NCBI GenBank assembly: GCA_046328715.1
Contig: JAXLWB010000022.1
Coordinates: 62,001 to 126,000, forward strand
Source of the DNA: JAXLWB01 sp046328715
Lineage (GTDB): Bacteria > Chloroflexota > Anaerolineae > Caldilineales > Caldilineaceae
DNA length: 64,000 nt
Direction: 5' to 3'
In this document: positions 8,123 through 16,505 of the stretch, piece by piece
How positions within the stretch are numbered: position 1 is the first letter of the stretch
Layout: each line of letters begins with the position of its first letter
The notes under the pieces: model-generated
Told to the model about the DNA's origin: nothing
Seen by the model: the letters and a program-made list of their open reading frames with translations, nothing else
Databases searched by the model: none
Position numbers and translations under genes: made by a program

Positions 8123-9016
8123 TTGGCTACAAAAATGAGTGTCTATCGACCGAGTCGATCAGTGGCGTGGGATAAGGTATTTGTCCACACTATCTTGACT
8201 CTCATCGGCTTGGCCTGTTTGGTACCAATGATTCTGGTCATCTCGATCTCTTTGTCAGATGAGAAAGTGGTAGCGCGCCAGGGCTATAGCCTTTGGCCAG
8301 TAGGTTTCACCACCTTCGCTTACACCTACATCCTGCAGAATCCGGGACAGATTGTACGTGCCTATGGCGTTACTCTGTTAGTGACAGTGTTGGGTACGCT
8401 GGCTGGCTTGTTGCTTTGTTCGCTTTTAGGCTATGCCATCTCACGCAAAGATTATCGCTTTCGCGAACCGGTCTCTTTTCTGGTCTTTTTCACACTGCTC
8501 TTCAACGGCGGTATGGTGCCCTTCTATATTTTGGTGACCCGTTATCTCGGGCTGAAGGACAACATCCTGGCGCTGATCCTCCCATATATGGTCACCGCTT
8601 GGTATGTGCTGATCTTGCGCACTTCGTTTTCACAATTGCCGGGGGAACTGATGGAAGCTGCCCGCATCGACGGCGCTGGCGAGTGGCGCATCTTCTTTCA
8701 GATCGTGCTGCCCCTTTCCAAGCCGGCGCTGGCGACTGTTGCACTCTTTTTCATCCTGCGCTACTGGAACGACTGGTTTCTGGCGCTGCTCTTTATCAAC
8801 AAGGATACGCTCTATCCGCTGCAGTATCTGCTCTATGTTTTGATGAAGAACATGAGCTTTCTTGCCTCGAATCCACAGACGACTGGTATTGCCCTGCCTG
8901 TGCAGTCGGCGCGTATGGCGATGGCCGTGCTGGCCTTTGGACCAGCGCTATTTAGCTTTTTGCTCCTCCAGAAGTACTTTGTTCGTGGCATTACGATCGG
9001 TGGGCTGAAGGGGTGA
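8123..9016 (+). CDS. Carbohydrate ABC transporter permease (YtcP-like)
   Basis: The second permease, 297 residues, six membrane segments, with the EAA motif MEAARIDGAGEWRIFFQIVLP. It is of the YtcP/UgpE type that pairs with LplB-like subunits. The start appears to be TTG at 8123, with ggag at 8111-8114 eight bases upstream; an ATG twelve bases later is an alternative. The C-terminal FVRGITIGGLKG is typical for this group. It is followed after 39 bp by the solute-binding protein, with its own ribosome site (aaaggag). Confidence 0.9.
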   Translation: MATKMSVYRPSRSVAWDKVFVHTILTLIGLACLVPMILVISISLSDEKVVARQGYSLWPVGFTTFAYTYILQNPGQIVRAYGVTLLVTVLGTLAGLLLCSLLGYAISRKDYRFREPVSFLVFFTLLFNGGMVPFYILVTRYLGLKDNILALILPYMVTAWYVLILRTSFSQLPGELMEAARIDGAGEWRIFFQIVLPLSKPALATVALFFILRYWNDWFLALLFINKDTLYPLQYLLYVLMKNMSFLASNPQTTGIALPVQSARMAMAVLAFGPALFSFLLLQKYFVRGITIGGLKG

Positions 9017-9055
9017 CTTTGTCATCCTGTCAAATATATTCACAAAGGAGAACCA

Positions 9056-10585
9056 ATGTTTCACAAACGTAGTCTTCATGTCCTTTTTTTTCTGTTAACG
9101 CTCGGCGCACTGTTGGCGGGCTGTGTGGCACCTGCTGCAGCTCCGGCGGCCAGCAGTGGTGGTGATGCCTCTGCTGCGGCGGATACAGGCGGATTGGTGA
9201 ATGTAACCTATACCTATCCAGGGGCCATTCCTGCCGATCTGGAAAAGGTGCAGGATGCGCTTAACAAGATCCTCAATGAAAAGATCAAGGTCAATCTGAC
9301 CCTGGAAGTGATCGATTGGGGCGCTTACAACGACAAAATGCAGTTGCGCCTGGCTGCGGGCGAAGAATGCGACATCATCTTCACCGCCCCCTGGATCAAC
9401 AGCTATACCAACAATGTTGCCAACGGTGCCTTGCACGAACTCGACGATCTGCTGCAAACCGAAGCCCCAGGTCTGTGGGCCAGTATGCCCTCGACTACCT
9501 GGAATGCCGCTCGCATCAAGGGCAAGATCTACGGCGTCATTAACCAACAGATTTTCCCCAAACCCTGGGGCGTCCATGTACGCAAAGATCTGCTCGAAAA
9601 GTACAACTTCAGCCTGGACAGCGTCAATCGTTGGGAAGATATGGAACCATTCCTCCAAGCGGTGAAGGATGGCGAGGGTATCATCCCGGTTGTCTCCGAT
9701 GCCCCAGGTGACAGCCTGTGGCGTACCACCTACTATGGCTATGATGGGTTGGATGATGGTATCGGTTTTGTCGGTATCAAGGCGGACGACAAGAGTCTCA
9801 AGGTCGTCAACCTGCTCGAAACCACCGAATATCGCGAAGCAGCAAACTTAACCAAGAAGTGGGTTGATGCTGGTTACTTCTCCTCCAATCCTCCATCGTC
9901 AGAAGAGGCACAGGCCACTTTCCGCGCTGGCGGTTATGCGATGGGCTACCACGTCGAGAAGCCAGGTAATGATGTTGAAATGAAGAATGCTGTTGGCTAC
10001 GACTTCTTGATTAAGAACCTCACTGTACCTCTAATTCTAGATACCGCAGGCGCAACTGCCACGATGAATGGCATCTGTGCTACCAGCAAACATCCAGTCG
10101 AATCGATGCGTGTGCTTGAACTACTCAATACCGACGCCGAAGTCTACAACCTGCTCTCGCGCGGCATCGAAGGCGTGCATTGGGTTTGGGTGGACAAAGA
10201 CAAGAAGATCATGGGCTTCCCCGAAGGTGTCACAGCAGAAACCAGCACCTACAATCCCAACACCGACTGGATGTTCGGTAATCAGTTCAATGCCTATTAT
10301 CGTGATGCCGCGCAGGTTGGAGCCTGGGAGGCAACCAAGAAGATGAACGACACCGCTTTCCCCTCGGCTGCACTCGGCTTTGTGGTCGATCGTGAACCGA
10401 TCAAGACCGAAATTGCCCAGGTGACTGCCATCCTCAAGGAGAAGGCGCAGCCCATCGAAAATGGCTTTGTCAGCTACGATGAAGCGATGCCCGCCATCAT
10501 TGATGAGATTAACGCCGCCGGTGCCCAGAAGATCATCGACGAAATTCAGCGCCAGTTGACCGAATGGGGTACATCGCTGAAGTAG
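9056..10585 (+). CDS. Extracellular solute-binding lipoprotein (LplA-like)
   Basis: A 509-residue binding protein. The N-terminus is a lipoprotein signal with a lipobox (LLAGC, Cys at about 22) followed by an Ala/Ser-rich linker. The body (VTYTYPGAIPADLEKVQDALN, LRLAAGEECDIIFTAPW) matches the large LplA/family-1 sugar-binding proteins used with LplB/YtcP permeases. It would capture an oligosaccharide outside the membrane. No gene for the ATP-hydrolysing subunit follows, so a shared MsmK/UgpC-like ATPase elsewhere is implied. A terminator at 10665-10697 closes the unit. Confidence 0.92.
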   Translation: MFHKRSLHVLFFLLTLGALLAGCVAPAAAPAASSGGDASAAADTGGLVNVTYTYPGAIPADLEKVQDALNKILNEKIKVNLTLEVIDWGAYNDKMQLRLAAGEECDIIFTAPWINSYTNNVANGALHELDDLLQTEAPGLWASMPSTTWNAARIKGKIYGVINQQIFPKPWGVHVRKDLLEKYNFSLDSVNRWEDMEPFLQAVKDGEGIIPVVSDAPGDSLWRTTYYGYDGLDDGIGFVGIKADDKSLKVVNLLETTEYREAANLTKKWVDAGYFSSNPPSSEEAQATFRAGGYAMGYHVEKPGNDVEMKNAVGYDFLIKNLTVPLILDTAGATATMNGICATSKHPVESMRVLELLNTDAEVYNLLSRGIEGVHWVWVDKDKKIMGFPEGVTAETSTYNPNTDWMFGNQFNAYYRDAAQVGAWEATKKMNDTAFPSAALGFVVDREPIKTEIAQVTAILKEKAQPIENGFVSYDEAMPAIIDEINAAGAQKIIDEIQRQLTEWGTSLK

Positions 10586-10631
10586 TGAGACAGTAGATCA
10601 GTGGGACAGTAAATCAGTAAGTCAGTGGACA
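10583..10631 (+). repeat. CAGT iterated-word repeat, one-armed
   Basis: Variants of gtcagtgggacagta are repeated four times directly after the solute-binding gene, the first overlapping its stop codon. The complementary arm seen in other copies (14440-14530, 18744-18840) is missing here. Confidence 0.7.
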
Positions 10632-10664
10632 ATTTCGTGGTTAATCGAATTTTGAGATGAACAG

Positions 10665-10697
10665 TGCCTCACGAATCATCATCGTGGGGCATTTTCT
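10665..10697 (+). terminator. Rho-independent terminator of the ABC importer
   Basis: A 10-bp stem (tgcctcacga / tcgtggggca, one G-U pair) with a 7-base loop is followed by attttctt. It sits 80 bases after the solute-binding gene. Confidence 0.75.
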
Positions 10698-10714
10698 TCT
10701 TGGCTCATCTATGT

Positions 10715-10811
10715 AAAGTGTGAACAACGTCCCCGGCACCGCGCAGAAAGTTGTAGGTAATACGAAAATCGTTTGCGCGGTGCCGGGGACGTTTTGGGGC
10801 TATCACACTTT
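10715..10811. repeat. 97-bp palindromic element (AAAGTGTGA ends, GC-rich core)
   Basis: Outer 9-bp arms aaagtgtga (10715-10723) and tcacacttt (10803-10811) enclose perfect inner 20-bp arms (10726-10745 and 10774-10793, centred on ccccggcaccgcgc). The core is far more GC-rich than its flanks. The element at 44212-44255 shares the outer arms. It looks like a REP/MITE-type mobile palindrome; no target duplication is evident. Confidence 0.75.
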
Positions 10812-10897
10812 TACCATACGAGCGTTCCTTTTTCAATCACTGCACATGCCGCGTTCCAAGCACTGTCTCATTGCCCCACTGCCAAACCGGAGAAACC

Positions 10898-12892
10898 ATG
10901 CCAACGCAACCACCCACGATTACCGCATCCATCCCACTGATTAAACCACCCGCCTGGGCTGTGTTAGAGCGGGAGTTGATCGACGTGATGAGCCGATCTG
11001 TTCACCCGTTTCTAAACAAATACACCCATGCCGACGGCCCGCGCCAGCACGAGTTGATCTGGCGTGATACCCTGCCCGGTCGCGATGGGGCCGATGACTT
11101 TTACGAGAGCTTTTACAATTGGCCACTGCTCTACCTGCTGGGGGGCAGCGACGAACTGTTGGAACTGGCACTGCGCCAATGGGAAGCGACCACGCGCCAA
11201 CTGACCCGACTTGGGCTGGTCTACAAGGAGTACGAACGGGGCTATGACCAATTCCACCAAGCCGAGAGTTACATCTACTTCTATCTGCTCTGCTTGGCCG
11301 ACCCCAACAATCCAAGACTGATTGAACTAGCTCGCCGTTTTGCTGGCTTCTACCTCAATGAAGATCCCGAAGCACCCAACTATGACCCTGAACAGAACAT
11401 CATCCGTGCCCCGCACAACGGCAGCGGCGGCCCTCGTTGGGGCATGAACGATGAGGGGACGCCGGTTAGTTATAATTACAGCAAGGGCATGGCGGTCTAT
11501 GGGCTGCCCTACTACAACCTGTCCGGCATCGAATCTGCCGAAGATTTGAAAGATCCTGTCAAGGCGCGCCGTGTCGGTGAAGCCATGGAACAAGGCATGA
11601 GCCGCGGCGATGTAGCCACCAATTTGGGCGTCTCGTCGCTGATCGCCAATGCCTGGCTGCTGACGCACGACCCCAAGTACAAAGCCTGGCTGCTGCGCTA
11701 TGTCAACGGATGGATCGAACGTGCTCTAGCCAACGACGATCTGCTGCCTGACACGGTGGGGCTGAGCGGCAAGGTCGGTGAATATCTCAACGGTAAATGG
11801 TATGGTGGCCTCTACGGCTGGACCTGGCCGCATGGCTTTTACAATCTGCAATATGCCGCACTCTCCGCCGCCCAATGTTGTCTGCTGATGACCAACGACC
11901 TCGGCTTCCTCGAACTGCCGCGCAAACAGCAGGATCGCATCCTGGCGCTCGGCGTCATGCGCAAGTTGAGCGACCTGCACGGGCAAATGAGCCTGGATCA
12001 TCATTGGATCGGCTTTAACAATGCGGCACAGGACGAGACGCTGGTGGTTCCCTATCGTTACGGCGATCAGGGTTGGTTCGACTACCAGCCGATGTCGTTG
12101 ATCTACCCAACGGCGCTCTGGAGCATGAGCATGGCCGACAACGATTGGTCGGAGATTGAGTCCATTCATCAGAAGAGCCATTATGACTGGAACACCGTCC
12201 ACCCCTTCCACACCAAAGAAGATGCCGGTCATGAGGCGCCCTGGCTGGCGTTTCTCGCTGGACGCAATCCCGCCTATCCCGAGGAAGCGTTGCGCGCCAG
12301 TCTGGGGCAAGTCTACTGGCGACTGGATCGCATCCGTGCTGATGTGGCCGATATTATGAAAGTCCACATCCACCATTGGCAGGAGCGCAACCCGGTGACA
12401 ACGGAGACGCTGATCCAATTGACGCTTGGCGCGCCGCAGATGATGTATAATGGCGGCCTGTTGATGGCCCCGATCCGTTATTTCGACGCTGAGCGCCAAC
12501 GTCCTGGTCTGCCACAGGATGTTGCAGCACTGGTGACACAGGTCAGTGGCGAGTCAATTTCGTTGACCCTTGTCAACTTGAGTCCGTTTGAAAGCCGATC
12601 TCTGCTCATCCAGGCGGGGAGCTTTGGCGAACACGAATTCGGCGAAGTGCGTTATAGTGGACGTTCGGCGGAGAGTCTTTATCCCTATGCTGAGGCCAAT
12701 TACGAATATGGAGCCAGCCCCTACACGCAGCCCGATCCGCTGCCGACCGAATATCAAGGCACCGTCAATGGCTGCAATCTCGTGGTTGAGATGCCGCCTG
12801 CAACAGAGATTCACCTAACATTGAGCATGCGCAGGTATGTCAACCAAGCGTCCTGCCAATCACCTTGGTCTAACAAAGGAATTACCTCATGA
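10898..12892 (+). CDS. Uncharacterised ~660-residue protein, probable alpha/alpha-toroid carbohydrate enzyme
   Basis: A 664-residue cytoplasmic protein without signal peptide. The start at 10898 has ggaga at the correct distance. The first ~500 residues are rich in helices with aromatic-acidic patches (DDFYESFYNWPLLYLLGG, GWTWPHGFYNLQYAALSAAQ, LDHHWIGFNNAA) as in (alpha/alpha)6-barrel glycoside hydrolases, epimerases or lyases; the last ~130 look beta-rich (SISLTLVNLSPFESRSLLIQ). I cannot assign a named family. Its stop overlaps the start of an acid-sugar dehydratase (ATGA) and a sugar importer precedes it, so intracellular processing of an imported oligosaccharide is likely. The catalytic residues are not identified. 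Confidence 0.72.
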   Translation: MPTQPPTITASIPLIKPPAWAVLERELIDVMSRSVHPFLNKYTHADGPRQHELIWRDTLPGRDGADDFYESFYNWPLLYLLGGSDELLELALRQWEATTRQLTRLGLVYKEYERGYDQFHQAESYIYFYLLCLADPNNPRLIELARRFAGFYLNEDPEAPNYDPEQNIIRAPHNGSGGPRWGMNDEGTPVSYNYSKGMAVYGLPYYNLSGIESAEDLKDPVKARRVGEAMEQGMSRGDVATNLGVSSLIANAWLLTHDPKYKAWLLRYVNGWIERALANDDLLPDTVGLSGKVGEYLNGKWYGGLYGWTWPHGFYNLQYAALSAAQCCLLMTNDLGFLELPRKQQDRILALGVMRKLSDLHGQMSLDHHWIGFNNAAQDETLVVPYRYGDQGWFDYQPMSLIYPTALWSMSMADNDWSEIESIHQKSHYDWNTVHPFHTKEDAGHEAPWLAFLAGRNPAYPEEALRASLGQVYWRLDRIRADVADIMKVHIHHWQERNPVTTETLIQLTLGAPQMMYNGGLLMAPIRYFDAERQRPGLPQDVAALVTQVSGESISLTLVNLSPFESRSLLIQAGSFGEHEFGEVRYSGRSAESLYPYAEANYEYGASPYTQPDPLPTEYQGTVNGCNLVVEMPPATEIHLTLSMRRYVNQASCQSPWSNKGITS

Positions 12893-14067
12893 AAGTCACC
12901 GGCGTTCGTACCCATTCCTACGAAATCGAACTGACCCGTCCGCTGGGCGATGCCAATGATCCACGCGGCTGCACGCACATGGCACTAATGGCGGTCTTCC
13001 TCGATACTGATGAAGGACTCACCGGCATTGCACTCAGTGGTCCTGGCATGGAAAAGATGATCCAGGGCATGGTTGATGGGCTGATTGTCGGCCATGATCC
13101 ACGAGGCGTGCGTGGACTGTGGAAGCGTATGGTCGATCAGGTCTTCAAGGGCAACAACCGGGGCATGGTCTCGGGTGCGATTTCGGCCATCGATATTGCA
13201 CTGTGGGATCTCAAAGCCAAGATCAACGATGAGCCACTCTGGAAGACGCTCGGTGCCTCGTCCCGCTATGTCAAGGGCTATGCCAGCGACATCGGCTCCA
13301 ACCTCAGCGACGAGGAGTTGCGCGCCTTCTACACTCGCATGGCGCAGCAGGGCATCAACGCTGGCAAGGTCAAGGTCGGCCTCAACCTGGAGGATGATCT
13401 GCGTCGCATCGGCATTATGCACGACGCCCTCGCCCTCAGCGGTAAAACGCCCGCCTTGATGATCGACTCCAACGAATATTGGTCACCCAAGCAGGCGATC
13501 CGCCATATCAAGGCAATTGAAGAGCAATACGATCTCACCTGGGTCGAGGAGCCAGCACGCCGTTGGGACTATCGTGGCTTGCGTAAAGTCTCGGAGAGTG
13601 TCAATGCTGCGGTGGCAACGGGCGAGAATCTCAACGAGATCAGTGAGTTTATGGCCTTGATCGACAATGAGGCGGTAGATGTCGTGCAAGTCGGCAGTGG
13701 CACTTCGGGCATTACCGGAGCCTGGATGGTGGCTGAGATGGCCTATGGCTTTGAATTGCCCGTCTCGCTGATGAACTGTCCCGCCAACTATATGGCACAA
13801 CTCGCCGCCGCCTTACCCAACCACAACATGATGGAAGTACTCGATGCTGGCGTCGACCAGGGCATGATCCACCGCCACACCGTGCAGGATGGCTACGTCG
13901 TCCTTAGCGACGACCCAGGCCTCGGCCTCCGCTTCGACGAGGAAAAGTTGGCTGCCTGGGCCATCGACAAACCCTCGCCTCGCTCCACCATGCCCTTTGT
14001 GCGTCGTCGGGGTGCCGGTCTGTATGAAGTAGGTAGGGATGAGCCGGAGAGATTGCCTGAGGAATGA
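12889..14067 (+). CDS. Mandelate racemase/muconate lactonizing family protein with altered active site
   Basis: A 392-residue enolase-superfamily protein. The KxK base motif (AGKVKVGL), first metal ligand (LMIDSNE), second (WVEEPA) and third (ATGEN) are present. The Asp of the usual His-Asp dyad is replaced (VVQVGSGTSGITG), and no His follows where LAPH normally occurs (VSLMNCPANYMA). It may therefore use a one-base mechanism or act on an unusual substrate. It is coupled by ATGA overlap to the toroid protein upstream, suggesting that the two enzymes act in sequence. Family membership is secure; the reaction is not. Confidence 0.83.
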   Translation: MKVTGVRTHSYEIELTRPLGDANDPRGCTHMALMAVFLDTDEGLTGIALSGPGMEKMIQGMVDGLIVGHDPRGVRGLWKRMVDQVFKGNNRGMVSGAISAIDIALWDLKAKINDEPLWKTLGASSRYVKGYASDIGSNLSDEELRAFYTRMAQQGINAGKVKVGLNLEDDLRRIGIMHDALALSGKTPALMIDSNEYWSPKQAIRHIKAIEEQYDLTWVEEPARRWDYRGLRKVSESVNAAVATGENLNEISEFMALIDNEAVDVVQVGSGTSGITGAWMVAEMAYGFELPVSLMNCPANYMAQLAAALPNHNMMEVLDAGVDQGMIHRHTVQDGYVVLSDDPGLGLRFDEEKLAAWAIDKPSPRSTMPFVRRRGAGLYEVGRDEPERLPEE

Positions 14068-14072
14068 AGGTC

Positions 14073-14126
14073 GTAACTGGGGTATTGAGTAACTGGTAAT
14101 TACCTAATTGCCCACTTCCCAGTTAC
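14073..14126. repeat. GTAACTGGG hairpin
   Basis: The 9-bp arms gtaactggg (14073-14081) and cccagttac (14118-14126) are exact complements. The loop contains further taactgg/taattac words. It lies between the dehydratase and the SelW-like gene. Confidence 0.6.
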
Positions 14127-14144
14127 CTTGGTTAAAATAACTCT

Positions 14145-14459
14145 ATGGAATCACCACCACCCATCCGCCACGGACGTGTCCAGATCCGCTATTGTACCCA
14201 ATGCCGCTGGCTTCTGCGCGCTGCCTGGATGGCACAGGAACTTCTGACTACCTTTGAGGCCGAACTAGAGGAAGTGGTGCTTGCCCCCGGTAGTGGAGGC
14301 ATTTTCGAGGTGCGAGTGGATGAAGAATTAATCTGGTCGCGCAAGGAACAAGGGCGCTTTCCTGACATCAAAGAACTCAAACAAATCGTGCGCGACCGCA
14401 TCGCACCAGGACGTGATTTGGGGCACACGGATCGGACGAGTGGGACAGTGAGTCAGTAG
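14145..14459 (+). CDS. SelT/SelW/SelH family thioredoxin-fold protein (Cys form)
   Basis: A 104-residue protein with the N-terminal redox motif YCTQCRW (CxxC in place of CxxU) typical of the Rdx/SelW family, followed by AQELLTTFEAELEEVVLAPGSGGIFEV and the closing KELKQIVRDRI helix. These small proteins are thought to act in thiol redox reactions. The last residues (SGTVSQ) and the stop codon are encoded by the CAGT iterated repeat, so the natural C-terminus appears to have been extended by repeat insertion. No UGA codon or SECIS is needed here. Confidence 0.85.
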   Translation: MESPPPIRHGRVQIRYCTQCRWLLRAAWMAQELLTTFEAELEEVVLAPGSGGIFEVRVDEELIWSRKEQGRFPDIKELKQIVRDRIAPGRDLGHTDRTSGTVSQ

Positions 14460-14530
14460 GACAATAGGACAGTGAGATAGTCGAGCAGTTACTGTCCCAC
14501 TGTCCCACTGTCCTACTGTCCCACTGACTT
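14440..14530. repeat. CAGT iterated-word hairpin
   Basis: The left arm (about 14440-14487) repeats gtgggacagtgagtcagtaggaca; the right arm (about 14490-14530) repeats its complement, ctgtcccactgtcctactgt. The arms can form a long imperfect hairpin. The left arm contains the stop codon of the SelW-like gene. Confidence 0.85.
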
Positions 14531-14589
14531 AACTCCCCACTGTTTTCATGCTATAATCCTCGGCAAGAAATGATGATAGGAGGATAGCA

Positions 14590-15363
14590 ATGTCATACCC
14601 GTTTCCTGGCATGAATCCGTGGTTGGAAAATCCTGAATTGTGGCGCGGAGTTCACCAAAGGCTAATTACTGCATTAGCTGATCAATTGGCACCGCAGCTA
14701 GAGCCGCGCTACTTTGTCGATGTCGAAACACACACCTACATCTCCAAAGCCCCCGATGAACCGATCCATATGCGCTATCCGGATGTCAGTGTGGTAAAAG
14801 TAGGTGGCCCTGCTGTATTAGCTCCAGCCATGCATGAGGCGACAGTGCCCTATGTAGTCGATCTCGCGCTGCCAGAGCCGTATGAAGAGCCTTACTTAGC
14901 AGTGCGCCTGTTACCCGATGGTGAACTGGTGACAGTGATTGAGCTTTTGTCGCACTCCAACAAAAGAGCGGGTGATGAACGGCGTAGCTATCAAAAGAAG
15001 CGCGAGGAATTCTTTGACAGCGATGTCCACTTTGTCGAAATCGACCTGCTGCGCGCCTATCCTCCCATGCCTTTTACCGAGCACTTATCTGGCGACTACC
15101 GCATCTTTATTCGACGTGTGGAAAAGGGGCGCAAGGCCTTTGTCTATGCCTTTTCCGTGCGAAATCCCATTCCAACCTTCCCCTTGCCCCTGCTGCCCGA
15201 CGATCAAGAACCAACCATCGATCTGGGGGCCTTACTCCACGATGTCTATGATCGTGCCCGCTACCGCTTAGTGATCAACTATAACAAACCGCCAGCACCT
15301 CCCTTACGTGAAGAAGATGCCGCTTGGGCTGCCGATTGTTTAGCCAAAACGATAGCAAGGTAG
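14590..15363 (+). CDS. DUF4058 family protein
   Basis: A 257-residue protein with the DUF4058 N-terminus (FPGMNPWLENPELWRGVHQRLI), the central ETHTYIS / HMRYPDVSVV segments and the ELLSHSNKRAGDERRSYQKKREEFFDSDVHFVEIDLLR block. The last resembles restriction-endonuclease-like folds of the Uma2 type (E...D...E-x-D). The family is common and often multi-copy in cyanobacteria and Chloroflexota; its function is unknown. Ribosome site aggagg lies before the ATG. It has no obvious tie to the sugar genes. Confidence 0.85.
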   Translation: MSYPFPGMNPWLENPELWRGVHQRLITALADQLAPQLEPRYFVDVETHTYISKAPDEPIHMRYPDVSVVKVGGPAVLAPAMHEATVPYVVDLALPEPYEEPYLAVRLLPDGELVTVIELLSHSNKRAGDERRSYQKKREEFFDSDVHFVEIDLLRAYPPMPFTEHLSGDYRIFIRRVEKGRKAFVYAFSVRNPIPTFPLPLLPDDQEPTIDLGALLHDVYDRARYRLVINYNKPPAPPLREEDAAWAADCLAKTIAR

Positions 15364-15427
15364 CAAGTGGCAGGGGCAGGTTGCAAGGTGCAAAGGCATT
15401 ACCTGCCACCTGCAACTTGCAACTTGC
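15361..15427. repeat. CTGCCACCTGCAACTTGC iterated-word hairpin
   Basis: The left arm (15361-15399) carries tagcaagtggcaggggcaggttgcaag words; the right arm (15402-15429) carries acctgccacctgcaacttgc words. The gap lies between convergent genes, and the taggcaag at its end supplies the stop of the minus-strand aldolase-like gene. Confidence 0.65.
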
Positions 15428-16369
15428 CTAATGATACTCCTCTAATCCCTTAATCGCCTGTGTCACCTTTTCTGCTACGGCAGGCGGGACACGCGGATTA
15501 AAGGGGCCGCTGCAATCACCCGCTTCGATGTCGCTGAAGCCGCTCTGGCGCATCGCTTCGGCCACGGCGCTGTAATTGTAGACGCGGCCATTCATAAAGC
15601 GAATCTCTTCGAGGGCGTTGATTTTAGCTTCGAGTTGACGAGCAGCTTCGTAATCCCCTTTGCGTTGAGCATTGTTGATGCCGTCGCAGATGCCGGTACA
15701 GAGCACGGCGGTGCCGGAGGTATGGCCTTTGGCTCCTGCTTCGGCGGCACGGGTGCTGCGATCCCCGATCCCCCAGATTACCATTGCGTTGTTGCCCACG
15801 CCTTCGACAAATGGTTTGACGTCCGCCTCGCTGGTGCCGATCTTGACGCCGATAAAATGGGGTGAGTCGTTGAGCAAGCGGATCACTGCCTCACGGTCAC
15901 GCTCCATGCGAAAGTAGTAGAGAAAGCGTGCGTCACAGCTTTCGCCATAACGTTGGCCAAACTCCATAAAGGTCTGATAGACCCCGGCAGAGTCATAGGT
16001 GCCGGTCAGTGGCATGATCAGATAGACATCGGGCGGACGCTGAAGTTTGGATTGGGCAGCGACTAGGTTACCCGCCGTGCCAATTGGATTGGGTGCAATC
16101 GCTGAGATCAAGACGCCATCCTGCCCCATCGCCTGCCCAGTGACATCGAAAACTTGGGTCTGCTCTTCTGGCTCCATGTGGTTGATCAGGCTGGTGCCAG
16201 CCACTGAAATGATGCGTGTTCGCCCCTGATCGAGTCGATTATGGCTCATCAAATAGCGGACATTTTTTGCGTGACCGTCGAAATCGATTTTGCCATTGCG
16301 ATAAGGCACAATTGGAATGGTCGTCGGCGCGTTGAGCGCATCCAGAAGCGCTGCTGTAGCAATAAGCAT
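15428..16369 (-). CDS. DHDPS/KDG-aldolase family protein
   Basis: A 313-residue TIM-barrel protein of the dihydrodipicolinate synthase/N-acetylneuraminate lyase superfamily. The Schiff-base Lys is about residue 176 (FIGVKIGTSE) and the catalytic Tyr about 151-152 (RFLYYFRM). The usual GTTGE loop reads AGTSLINH, so the substrate is probably not pyruvate plus aspartate semialdehyde. In this cluster it is a good candidate for the aldolase or dehydratase that cleaves or converts 2-keto-3-deoxy sugar acids made by the dehydratases. It is transcribed opposite to its neighbours, with its own gap of 136 bp upstream. Confidence 0.82.
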   Translation of the reverse strand: MLIATAALLDALNAPTTIPIVPYRNGKIDFDGHAKNVRYLMSHNRLDQGRTRIISVAGTSLINHMEPEEQTQVFDVTGQAMGQDGVLISAIAPNPIGTAGNLVAAQSKLQRPPDVYLIMPLTGTYDSAGVYQTFMEFGQRYGESCDARFLYYFRMERDREAVIRLLNDSPHFIGVKIGTSEADVKPFVEGVGNNAMVIWGIGDRSTRAAEAGAKGHTSGTAVLCTGICDGINNAQRKGDYEAARQLEAKINALEEIRFMNGRVYNYSAVAEAMRQSGFSDIEAGDCSGPFNPRVPPAVAEKVTQAIKGLEEYH

Positions 16370-16505
16370 GGTTGAATTCTCCTCGAATCTTTGGAACTTA
16401 CACCCTGACCGGTGTAACTATGTAAGTCCCAACTCTGTTTGACAGGTAGCGTGGTTTAGGCTATCGTAACATCATCCATATCCGAAATCAAATCATACTT
16501 TTTCT

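Larger units (their letters stand above)
10632..10897. other. Long gap before the toroid gene: terminator and palindromic element
   Basis: With the repeat before it, this makes a gap of about 310 bases without a gene. It contains the Rho-independent terminator at 10665-10697 and the palindromic element at 10715-10811. The last 85 bases lead to the ATG at 10898 with ggaga at 10889-10893. I see no small gene here. Confidence 0.6.

Noticed and set aside
11726..12499. Minus-strand open frame of 257 codons inside the probable toroid gene
   Set aside because: The plus-strand gene is coupled to its neighbour and has good composition; the antisense frame has no start signal or domain.
14145..14459. 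Selenoprotein with in-frame UGA
   Set aside because: The redox site is CTQC with ordinary Cys codons; there is no in-frame TGA before the stop.
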